Assembly: GCF_934191625.1 (NCBI RefSeq)
Contig: NZ_CAKPUG010000006.1
Coordinates: forward strand, 1-64,000
Origin: an uncultured Lactococcus sp.
Lineage (GTDB): Bacteria > Bacillota > Bacilli > Lactobacillales > Streptococcaceae
Length of the DNA: 64,000 nt
Reading direction: 5' to 3'
Shown: one piece after another, positions 34,691-41,555 of the stretch
Numbering within the stretch: the first letter of the stretch is position 1
Layout: each line of letters opens with the position of its first letter
Notes under the pieces: generated by a model
Told to the model about the DNA's origin: nothing
Seen by the model: the letters and a program-made list of their open reading frames with translations, nothing else
Databases searched by the model: none
Made by a program: the position numbers and the translations under genes

Positions 34691-35302
34691 ATGTCACGTT
34701 ATACTGGTCCATCATGGAAACAATCACGCCGTCTCGGCATCTCACTTACAGGTTCTGGTAAAGAACTTGCACGTCGTAACTACGTACCTGGTCAACACGG
34801 CCCTAACAACCGTTCAAAACTTTCTGAATACGGTTTGCAATTGGCTGAAAAACAAAAACTCCGTTTCACTTACGGTGTTTCTGAACGTCAATTCCGTAAC
34901 TTGTTCTTGGCAGCTACACGTGTTAAAGAAGGAACTCTTGGTTTCAACTTCATGACTTTGCTTGAACAACGTTTGGATAACGTTGTATTCCGTCTTGGTC
35001 TTGCAACTACACGTCGTCAAGCACGTCAATTCGTAAACCACGGTCACATCCTCGTTGATGGTAAACGCGTTGATATCCCATCATACCGCGTAGCACCTGG
35101 TCAAGTTATCTCAGTTCGTGAAAAATCTATGAAAGTTCCTGCAATCCTTGAAGCTGTTGAAGCAACTAAAGGACGTCCAAACTTCGTATCATTCGATGCT
35201 GACAAACTCGAAGGTTCACTCGTTCGTCTTCCAGAACGTGATGAAATCAATACAGAAATCAACGAAGCACTTATCGTCGAATTCTACAACAAAATGATGT
35301 AA
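34691..35302 (+). CDS. rpsD: Small ribosomal subunit protein uS4
   Basis: 203 residues, the normal length. It starts [19 protein letters not shown], and the S4 RNA-binding domain (about 92-155) shows [25 protein letters not shown] and [20 protein letters not shown] primary 16S rRNA binder that nucleates 30S assembly. GAAGGAG precedes the ATG. Codon choice is that of a highly expressed gene. Single-gene transcript with its own promoter, long leader and terminator. Confidence 0.99.
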   Translation: MSRYTGPSWKQSRRLGISLTGSGKELARRNYVPGQHGPNNRSKLSEYGLQLAEKQKLRFTYGVSERQFRNLFLAATRVKEGTLGFNFMTLLEQRLDNVVFRLGLATTRRQARQFVNHGHILVDGKRVDIPSYRVAPGQVISVREKSMKVPAILEAVEATKGRPNFVSFDADKLEGSLVRLPERDEINTEINEALIVEFYNKMM

Positions 35303-35320
35303 TCTCGTTTTACACGAGTT

Positions 35321-35356
35321 ATAACTCTAAGTCATACTTGGCTTAGAGTTTTTTTG
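35321..35356 (+). terminator. rpsD terminator
   Basis: Stem AACTCTAAG (35323-35331) with CTTAGAGTT (35342-35350), then T7. Confidence 0.9.
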
Positions 35357-35406
35357 TTTAAAATTACCGCTGTGTGAAAGGAACAGTGACGGATAGAGAG
35401 GTGATA

Positions 35407-35478
35407 ATGCCTTCCATAAGTTTTATCTTTGTAGTAATTTTATTTAAATATAAATCAGTTAACCTTTATATGTGTTGA
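35407..35478 (+). CDS. Possible 23-residue hydrophobic peptide
   Basis: A 23-codon ORF preceded by GAGAGGTGAT, which matches the 3' part of the anti-Shine-Dalgarno complement, four to five bases before ATG. The product begins MPSISFIFVVILF and ends KYKSVNLYMC: a short hydrophobic stretch and a basic tail, as in small signalling or toxin peptides. No promoter, antitoxin RNA or regulator is identified nearby, and chance is a real possibility. Confidence 0.3.
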   Translation: MPSISFIFVVILFKYKSVNLYMC

Positions 35479-35508
35479 TACGCTGTGTGTAACGAAAAAG
35501 AAATCTTT

Positions 35509-35536
35509 TTGATGTATATGAAATAAATGTTAAAAT
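35509..35536 (+). promoter_or_regulatory. Promoter of the repeat-bearing leader
   Basis: TTGATG (35509-35514), a 16-base spacer and TAAAAT (35531-35536) with an extended TG. The predicted start is near 35543, ahead of the leader ORF. Confidence 0.6.
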
Positions 35537-35578
35537 AAAATGAGAAGTTATCCTAAATTATTTAGCGGAGAAAAAGCG

Positions 35579-35668
35579 ATGAATTATAATCAGTTAGCAC
35601 AGCACAGCACAGCACAGCACAGCACAGTAGATTACCGCTTTTTTCGCTATACCTTTAATACGTCCTAA
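35579..35668 (+). CDS. Leader ORF (29 aa) built on a pentanucleotide repeat
   Basis: ATG 35579 follows GGAG at suitable spacing. The ORF reads MNYNQL, then AQHSTAQHST from the AGCAC repeat, then VDYRFFRYTFNTS. Its TAA (35666-35668) lies across the left arm of an intrinsic terminator that stands before the 531-residue surface-protein gene. Changing the repeat by one unit shifts the frame to stop at TAG 35628 or TAA 35656. The segments TAGCG and AAAAAGCG before the ATG can pair with CGCTTTTT and CGCTA (35636-35649), enclosing the repeat. The peptide itself resembles nothing known; a regulatory leader is the likeliest role. Confidence 0.55.
   Translation: MNYNQLAQHSTAQHSTVDYRFFRYTFNTS
35596..35627 (+). 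repeat. Pentanucleotide tandem repeat (AGCAC)6.4
   Basis: Six perfect AGCAC units plus AG, with no interruption. The unit length is not a multiple of three, so slippage in an ORF changes frame, as in phase-variable contingency loci. Confidence 0.95.
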
Positions 35669-35684
35669 TAAGAGGGCGTTTTTT
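35660..35684 (+). terminator. Intrinsic terminator/attenuator before the surface-protein gene
   Basis: ACGTCCT (35660-35666) pairs with AGGGCGT (35673-35679) around a six-base loop, then T6. It lies between the leader ORF stop and the next ribosome site, with the stop codon in its left arm. Confidence 0.75.
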
Positions 35685-35717
35685 GGTGTTTATTAAGTAA
35701 AAAGAGGAGAAATACGT

Positions 35718-37313
35718 ATGAGTCAAGAAAAGAAAAAGAAGCTACGAAATATAGCGATTTTATCACTGCTTATTTTGCTTGGAGGAACATTTGCCTTTCA
35801 AGCTTTTAACCAACAAGCTATTAATGACCGGCTGAGAGAGAATCAAGTGGAAGTCGGAGGTCGTGTGCATGACTATTACAATCGTGATACCGAAAACAAG
35901 GACGTCTTTGTCGAAAACTACGGAAGAGAAAAGCCAATCATGTTGCGGGTCCGCCTGTCAGAGTACATGGATATACAGAAACGTGGTGAGCGAGGTTTTA
36001 CACCAATAGCAGGAGGTACTCGTGAAGATGTAGACAGTTGGACGACATGGAAACCAAGCGAGAAAAACATTAATGACCGCGTGGGTGATTCGGATGCTTT
36101 CGACCCGTATTCTAAGCTGACCTTTGGTTGGGAGCGTAACGGGGAGTACGCACCGTGGTACTTGCCAACCTTTAATCATGACAAGGAGAGTGATGTGACA
36201 GCTGCGGCAGGTCATGCCCGAGATTATATAAAAGACGGCGCCACTCACCCCGGAGATGGAACAGATGCTTACTGGTCAGAAGGCGAAAGTTATGACAACA
36301 GCAATCACAATTGGCATGGCTCTGCGGTTACACGTGAAACTGCCCAGCACTTGCCACAGGAAGAGGTCGTCATGACGCTACAAGAATGGCTAGAACTTCC
36401 CAATAATCGGAAGATTGGCTATTTCTGGGTGGTGGACCATGAAACAGGCTGGGCATACTGGGCGAGTATGCTAGATCCTGGTTATGCTACTTCTTACTTG
36501 CTTGACGCAGCGAAGATGACAGCAGAAGCAGACCAGATTCCAGGTTCTTATTACTATGCTATTCATGTCGAGAGCCAGCTTATCAGCCCAGATGAATTGT
36601 TCAAAGATGAGCCACGACGCGGCTATGGCGGAGACTTAGGCTACTTACTTGAGGGTATACGGAATGGGGCTGTCGATGATGAGACAGGAAATCCGGGAGC
36701 AGGTTTAAATTCTCGCCCAGAAGACTTTAACTTTAGCGCCATGAATCCTGGACGCCTCTTCACTATGAGTGGACAGCAATTCCGTTACCTTGAAGAGATG
36801 GAAGATGGACATCACTTAATCATCCGTAATGACTCCATTGATGAAATTAGTTGGAACAATCAGGAGTCTGCCCTAACTTCTTGGTATAGTAATCTTAATC
36901 AAAATGTCAAGGCTGTAGTGCGACCTGTTGCCGATAGTTTTACAACAGGAGCTGTAGATAATGTTAATATTACATTTGATATGACGTTTCAACATGAGAC
37001 TGGTTGGATACCAACCAATCTTTCAGGCGATGTTGCGAAAGATGAAACTAAAGTTGATGAGTCTGGCACACCACGTGCCTTTGCCTTATCCCTTGCGGAT
37101 GTCACACGCTTGTCAGGCCCAGGGCGTGCATTCACTAGTGGCCCAGAACGTGCGGCGGGTATAAGAGGCACTTGGTGGTGGCTCCGTACTCCTGCGGCTG
37201 TAACGACCGCTTGGTCTGTGTCAGGGCTTGGTAATGGCGGCTTACTGGCACGTGCGCGGACGAGTACCAATATCGCTGGTGGTATGCGCCCAGCTCTTAT
37301 CATTCATCAATAG
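35718..37313 (+). CDS. Membrane-anchored surface protein with C-terminal DUF6273-like domain
   Basis: 531 residues. A basic N-terminus and one TM segment (about 11-29) are followed by a TasA/camelysin-like stretch (GGRVHDYYN, KDVFVENYG, MLRVRLSEYM; about 47-90), and then a long region rich in Trp, Tyr and acidic residues. The last 75 residues match the DUF6273 pattern (AFALSLADV, then WWWLRTP near 485, then GGMRPALII), probably a C-type-lectin-like fold. No LPXTG motif is seen. GAGGAG precedes the ATG. The final 190 bases are clearly GC-richer than the rest of the gene. Expression appears gated by the leader/terminator upstream. A ligand-binding or adhesion role is inference. Confidence 0.7.
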   Translation: MSQEKKKKLRNIAILSLLILLGGTFAFQAFNQQAINDRLRENQVEVGGRVHDYYNRDTENKDVFVENYGREKPIMLRVRLSEYMDIQKRGERGFTPIAGGTREDVDSWTTWKPSEKNINDRVGDSDAFDPYSKLTFGWERNGEYAPWYLPTFNHDKESDVTAAAGHARDYIKDGATHPGDGTDAYWSEGESYDNSNHNWHGSAVTRETAQHLPQEEVVMTLQEWLELPNNRKIGYFWVVDHETGWAYWASMLDPGYATSYLLDAAKMTAEADQIPGSYYYAIHVESQLISPDELFKDEPRRGYGGDLGYLLEGIRNGAVDDETGNPGAGLNSRPEDFNFSAMNPGRLFTMSGQQFRYLEEMEDGHHLIIRNDSIDEISWNNQESALTSWYSNLNQNVKAVVRPVADSFTTGAVDNVNITFDMTFQHETGWIPTNLSGDVAKDETKVDESGTPRAFALSLADVTRLSGPGRAFTSGPERAAGIRGTWWWLRTPAAVTTAWSVSGLGNGGLLARARTSTNIAGGMRPALIIHQ

Positions 37314-37366
37314 CTGTAAGGAGTAAAAGTCCTTAGTTACCATAGTGAGTAGTTGATATTAGAAAA

Positions 37367-37397
37367 TAAAAAATCTGCTTAAATGCAGATTTTTTAT
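37367..37397. terminator. Bidirectional terminator
   Basis: Stem AAAAAATCTGC with GCAGATTTTTT and a six-base loop, between the convergent surface-protein and nitroreductase genes. Confidence 0.9.
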
Positions 37398-38017
37398 CAC
37401 CGAATCTCCATGATATCCTCAAGCCCCAAACGAAAACTTGGTTGCCCTGATTCCTCAGAAGTTCCAAAAGGGATGATGAGTTCTGGGCGATATTTTTTAT
37501 CAACATTGAGAATCTCATTGATTTTTTCTGTACGTTTATAGCCCATAATAACATTGGCCTTATAACCCTTATTGTAAATGGCATAGAGCAGATTCATTGT
37601 AACCAGTCCAGTCGTGATGGACATATAGGTATTGAGATATTCAGCATCAAAACTATTGACATAAGCTTGATAGCGTTGGGTGAAGCGTTCCATGTCAAGG
37701 CTTGAAAGTACTTCACTTCCGCGCTCGCTAATAAGTTTAAGTCGGTCGGCATATTGACTGTCCGCAAAAATCATGATTAATCCACCTGCTGTTTCAATCT
37801 GCTCGTGGTTTGAAGGTTTTACTTCTTTTAAAAGGGCAGCTCTTGCTTCAGCTGAATCAACAACAACAAAATGCCAACTTTGAATGTTGATTCCTGAAGG
37901 GGCTAAACTGGCGGTTTTAATAATATCTTTTATCTCTTCAAACGGGACTTTCTTTTTGTCAAACTTTTTGACAGCATGGCGTGTTTGGGCTAATTCTAAA
38001 TATTCCATTTCTTCCAC
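37397..38017 (-). CDS. Nitroreductase-family flavoprotein
   Basis: 206 residues of the NADPH/FMN nitroreductase fold. The N-terminal FMN-binding motif RHAVKKFD (about 13-20) and APSGINIQSWHFVVV (about 36-50) are visible, and a C-terminal PELIIPFGTSEE segment completes the family pattern. Members reduce quinones, nitro compounds or flavins; the natural substrate is not known. Monocistronic on the minus strand with a shared terminator. AGTGGAAGA precedes the ATG. Confidence 0.9.
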   Translation of the reverse strand: MEEMEYLELAQTRHAVKKFDKKKVPFEEIKDIIKTASLAPSGINIQSWHFVVVDSAEARAALLKEVKPSNHEQIETAGGLIMIFADSQYADRLKLISERGSEVLSSLDMERFTQRYQAYVNSFDAEYLNTYMSITTGLVTMNLLYAIYNKGYKANVIMGYKRTEKINEILNVDKKYRPELIIPFGTSEESGQPSFRLGLEDIMEIR

Positions 38018-38089
38018 TTTCTAATTTTTTACTAGAGCTATTTTAGCAAATAAATACCGAAATCACATGAATTGAAAATGGGGATAATA

Positions 38090-38104
38090 TGGTAAAATGG
38101 AAGA
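38090..38104 (+). promoter_or_regulatory. tex promoter, leaderless arrangement
   Basis: Extended -10 TGGTAAAAT (38090-38098), with TTGAAA 15 bases upstream of the hexamer. It ends six bases before ATG 38105, and only a weak GGAAG lies between. Confidence 0.5.
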
Positions 38105-40237
38105 ATGGAAAATACGCAAAAAATAGCTGAATTGCTAAATATTAAGAGTTCACAAGTTCAAAAAGTACTTGAACTTACAGCAGAAGGTAATACCGTACCT
38201 TTTATTGCCCGTTATCGTAAAGAAGTTACCGGCAGCTTAGACGAAGTTGAAATTAAAAAAATTATTGATGAAAACGACAGCCTGACAAAACTTTCAGATC
38301 GAAAAACTGCGGTTCTGGCAAAGATTGAGGAGCAAGGCAAATTAACGGAAGAGCTTAGAGTTCAGATAGAAGCAGCTGAGAAGCTATCCGAAGTGGAAGA
38401 CCTCTACCTTCCCTATAAAGAAAAGCGCCGTACAAAGGCCACAGTGGCGAAAGAAAATGGTCTTTTCCCACTCGCACAACTTATTGTCAAAAATACAGCA
38501 AATCTTGAGGACGAAGCCGAGAAATATACGAGTGAGACTTTTCCCACAGCAGCAAAGGCGCTTCAAGGTGCAATGGATATTTTGGCAGAAGCTATCTCTG
38601 AGGATGCTAAATTACGAGGGTGGCTTTTGAGTGAGGTGAAACAAAATAGTCTCTTAGAAAGTCATCTGAAAGATCAAAGTCTTGATGAGAAAAAAATCTT
38701 CCAAATTTATTATGAATTTGCAGAGAAAGTATCTGAACTTCCTAATCATCGTGTGCTAGCTTTAAATCGTGGGGAAAAGATGGGTGTTCTTTCTGTAAAA
38801 TTTGAACATAATGAAGATAAAATTTTACGCTTTTTTGAAAATCGTTTTTCTGCGCGAAACAACAAATATATGGGTTTAGCAATCAAAGAAGCGGTGAAGA
38901 AAAAACTTCTTCCAGCAATGGAACGTGCGGTTCGTGCTGAATTAACGGAAAAAGCTGAAGATGCAGCCATTGAAGTCTTTGGCGAAAACTTGAAAAACTT
39001 GCTCTTAGTAGCGCCACTTAAAGGACGTACAGTGATGGGCTTTGACCCAGCTTATCGTACAGGAGCAAAATTAGCCATCGTTGATGCGACAGGTAAACTC
39101 TTGACGACGACTGTCATCTACCCCGTAAAACCTGCTAATGCGAGTCAAATCGCCCAAGCGAAAAAGGATTTAGCAGCACTCATATCTAAATATAAAGTCG
39201 ATATGATAGCTATTGGTAATGGAACAGCCAGTCGTGAATCGGAAGCTTTTGTGGCTGAAGTCTTAAAAGAAAATAGTCTTTCTGATGTCTTTTATGTCAT
39301 TGTGAGTGAATCTGGGGCTTCTGTTTACTCGGCTTCAGAGTTGGCGCGTGAAGAATTTCCAGACCTGACGGTAGAAAAACGCTCAGCCATTTCCATTGCG
39401 AGAAGGCTGCAAGATCCTTTAGCGGAGTTGGTGAAAATAGAACCGAAAGCTATTGGTGTAGGTCAATATCAACATGATGTTGCTGAGAAGAAGCTTACTG
39501 AAAACTTGGACTTTGTTGTCGAAACGGTGGTCAACCAAGTTGGTGTCAATGTAAATACAGCAAGTCCAGCGCTTCTTTCACACGTTGCTGGCTTTAACAA
39601 AACCATAGCTAACAATGTCGTGAAGTTTCGTGAGGAAAATGGAGCACTTGCGAGTCGCGCACAGTTGAAAAAAGTACCTCGTTTAGGGGCGAAAGCTTTT
39701 GAACAGGCAGCTGGTTTCCTTCGCATTCCTGAGGCAAAGAATTTTTTGGACAATACTGGTGTCCATCCAGAATCGTATAAAGTGGTGGAAAAATTACTGG
39801 AAGCACTTGATATAGCAGAACTCGATGCAAATTCAGCAGCGATTTTGAAAAAAGTAAATATAGGGGAAATGTCAGAGAAACTTGGTGTAGGTCGCGAAAC
39901 ACTGACAGATATTATTGCCGATTTGACAAAACCAGGACGTGATTTGCGTGATAATTTTGATGCACCAATTTTACGTCAAGATGTACTTTCTGCAAGCGAT
40001 TTACGTGTGGGGCAGAAGCTGGAAGGAGCCGTGCGTAACGTAGTCGATTTTGGAGCTTTTGTAGATATTGGCATTAAAAATGACGGATTGATTCATGTCT
40101 CTGACTTGAGTAAAAACTTTGTGAAAAACCCTCATGAAGTTGTTGCTGTTGGCCAAATCGTAACTGTTTGGGTGAAATCAATTGACCAAGAGCGCGGTAA
40201 GATTAATTTGACTTTGGTTGAACCACGTGACCAATGA
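38105..40237 (+). CDS. tex: Tex-family RNA-binding transcription accessory protein
   Basis: 710 residues with the known Tex architecture: N-terminal helical region, YqgF-like RNase H fold domain (LLVAPLKGRTVMGFDPAYRTGAKLAIVD, about 300-327), a helix-hairpin-helix pair (VNVNTASPALLSHVAGF, about 480-496, and RAQLKKVPRLGAKAFEQAAGFLRI), and a C-terminal S1 RNA-binding domain (about 636-705; GAVRNVVDFGAFVDIGIKNDGLIHVSDLS). It associates with the transcription machinery and affects gene expression. It overlaps the start of the SprT-like gene by up to 20 bases, so the two form an operon. Confidence 0.95.
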   Translation: MENTQKIAELLNIKSSQVQKVLELTAEGNTVPFIARYRKEVTGSLDEVEIKKIIDENDSLTKLSDRKTAVLAKIEEQGKLTEELRVQIEAAEKLSEVEDLYLPYKEKRRTKATVAKENGLFPLAQLIVKNTANLEDEAEKYTSETFPTAAKALQGAMDILAEAISEDAKLRGWLLSEVKQNSLLESHLKDQSLDEKKIFQIYYEFAEKVSELPNHRVLALNRGEKMGVLSVKFEHNEDKILRFFENRFSARNNKYMGLAIKEAVKKKLLPAMERAVRAELTEKAEDAAIEVFGENLKNLLLVAPLKGRTVMGFDPAYRTGAKLAIVDATGKLLTTTVIYPVKPANASQIAQAKKDLAALISKYKVDMIAIGNGTASRESEAFVAEVLKENSLSDVFYVIVSESGASVYSASELAREEFPDLTVEKRSAISIARRLQDPLAELVKIEPKAIGVGQYQHDVAEKKLTENLDFVVETVVNQVGVNVNTASPALLSHVAGFNKTIANNVVKFREENGALASRAQLKKVPRLGAKAFEQAAGFLRIPEAKNFLDNTGVHPESYKVVEKLLEALDIAELDANSAAILKKVNIGEMSEKLGVGRETLTDIIADLTKPGRDLRDNFDAPILRQDVLSASDLRVGQKLEGAVRNVVDFGAFVDIGIKNDGLIHVSDLSKNFVKNPHEVVAVGQIVTVWVKSIDQERGKINLTLVEPRDQ

Positions 40238-40652
40238 GGAGTTAACCCAGTATGTTCGGGTTTTATCTTTAGAAAAATTTGGGCTTTCATTTCAACATGA
40301 AGCTAAATGGAATAAACGGCTACAAAGTACAGGTGGGCGTTTTTTCCCTAAAGATATGCACTTAGATTTTAATCCAAAAATGGCAGAACGTCCGGAGTTT
40401 GACGGTATCATTCTCCATGAGCTGGTTCATTATCATCTCTATGCCCAGCAACGAGGTTATAAGCATAAAGACAGGGAGTTTAAGGATTTACTTGCTCAAG
40501 TAGGAGGTTTACGTTATGCTCCATCGATAAGAGAGGCTAAACATACTTATGTGTGTCAAAGCTGTCAGCAGATTTATCAACGTCAACGTAAAATTGATAT
40601 AAAAAAATATGCCTGTGGCAAATGTCGAGGAAAACTAAAAGAACAAGGATAA
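40218..40652 (+). CDS. SprT-like zinc protease-family protein
   Basis: 144 residues if it starts at TTG 40218, within the end of tex. GTG 40227 (starting MTNEELTQYV) is an equally likely start. The zinc motif HELVH (about residues 70-74) sits in ILHELVHYHLYAQ. The C-terminus has a zinc ribbon CxxC...CxxC (CQSC and CGKC). SprT-like proteins are putative metalloproteases of unknown bacterial role, related to eukaryotic Spartan. Gene order tex-sprT is common in this group. The terminator overlaps its end. Confidence 0.88.
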   Translation: MNHVTNEELTQYVRVLSLEKFGLSFQHEAKWNKRLQSTGGRFFPKDMHLDFNPKMAERPEFDGIILHELVHYHLYAQQRGYKHKDREFKDLLAQVGGLRYAPSIREAKHTYVCQSCQQIYQRQRKIDIKKYACGKCRGKLKEQG

Positions 40653-40671
40653 TTTCTTGTTCTTTTTTTTA
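40636..40671 (+). terminator. tex-sprT terminator
   Basis: Stem AAAAGAACAAG with CTTGTTCTTTT around an eight-base loop, then T run. It overlaps the last SprT-like codons. Confidence 0.9.
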
Positions 40672-40740
40672 GTGTTAATTTTCTTTTTTTCTCGTATTAA
40701 TTAGTGAATATTTTATCAAGATTCGCTAAGGAGGAAGCAA

Positions 40741-41544
40741 TTGAAAAGGAAAAAGAGATTGGTGCTGTTTGTGACCTTGAGTGTCGTCCAACTACTTCTT
40801 GCTGTGTTTATAGTTGTGAAAAGAGAGAATTTTATTTATATATTTCCTACAAAAGAGCCACAAGTATTAAAAGATTTAGCCTATGACAAAGATAAGCGTT
40901 TGGGCTACACCGTTCACATCAAAGAAAATGGCAAGTTAGTGCCTTATCTGGTGCTCACGAAAAATTATATTGATCAAGGCAATGTCTTGCTACTTCGAAA
41001 GCATCTTGTAGATCCGCCCATGTCTTTTCGAGATGGTTGGGAAGAAGCCTATTACGGACACAGCATACCGGATGCCTTTATGCACAAAGACTTTATTAAG
41101 TGTTTGTCTAAAGATGTGCAAGGAAATATTCCCCTCACAGAGCTGGGGATAAAACCCTCGGAAGAAAATGCAGGGATGGGGCATATAGAAAAAATAAAGC
41201 GGCAACTTTTCTTGCTTTCGGATATTGATGTAGGAAATTATAAGAATAGCGTTCGTTTTGAAGATGACCGTAACTTACTGTATTTTAAGCGAAAAGGAGG
41301 TGTGAAAAATGACAGATTGGCTTATTTAGCTGGGGATTCTACTCCTTACAGTTGGTGGCTTCGTACTGCTTTTGCGACGGCCTCCACAGTAGTTAGCGCA
41401 GTTGATTACAAGGGGATGCTATCAGGCGGGGGAGTTGTCTATCCTGCCCATGTCCGTCCAGCTTTTACGCTTCCACCTGAAACAGAGGTAGAGAAAAAAG
41501 AGAATGACGGTCAGGGAATGTATGTGCTTAAGATGGATAAATAA
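40741..41544 (+). CDS. Membrane-anchored DUF6273-like protein A
   Basis: 267 residues from a TTG start, with AAGGAGG six bases ahead. One N-terminal TM segment (about 6-25), then an extracytoplasmic DUF6273-like domain: VLLLRKHLVDPPM (about 80-92), YYGHSIPDAFM, QLFLLSDIDVG (about 158-168), SWWLRTAF (about 203) and VVYPAHVRPAFTLPP near the end. It is roughly two thirds identical to protein B (44341), the strongest differences being just after WWLRTAF and in the 140-155 region. Eleven bases separate it from the vWA-lipase gene. No function is known; it may be a ligand-binding or partner protein of the vWA-lipase product. Confidence 0.72.
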   Translation: MKRKKRLVLFVTLSVVQLLLAVFIVVKRENFIYIFPTKEPQVLKDLAYDKDKRLGYTVHIKENGKLVPYLVLTKNYIDQGNVLLLRKHLVDPPMSFRDGWEEAYYGHSIPDAFMHKDFIKCLSKDVQGNIPLTELGIKPSEENAGMGHIEKIKRQLFLLSDIDVGNYKNSVRFEDDRNLLYFKRKGGVKNDRLAYLAGDSTPYSWWLRTAFATASTVVSAVDYKGMLSGGGVVYPAHVRPAFTLPPETEVEKKENDGQGMYVLKMDK

Positions 41545-41555
41545 AGGAGAAGAAG

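Noticed and set aside
34635..34955. 106-codon plus-strand frame overlapping rpsD
   Set aside because: It runs out of frame through the rpsD leader and coding region; the real product is uS4 with a proper ribosome site.
35596..35627. AGCAC repeats as a CRISPR array or iteron
   Set aside because: Units are five bases with no spacers, lie within an ORF, and no Cas or replication gene is nearby. A microsatellite is the better description.
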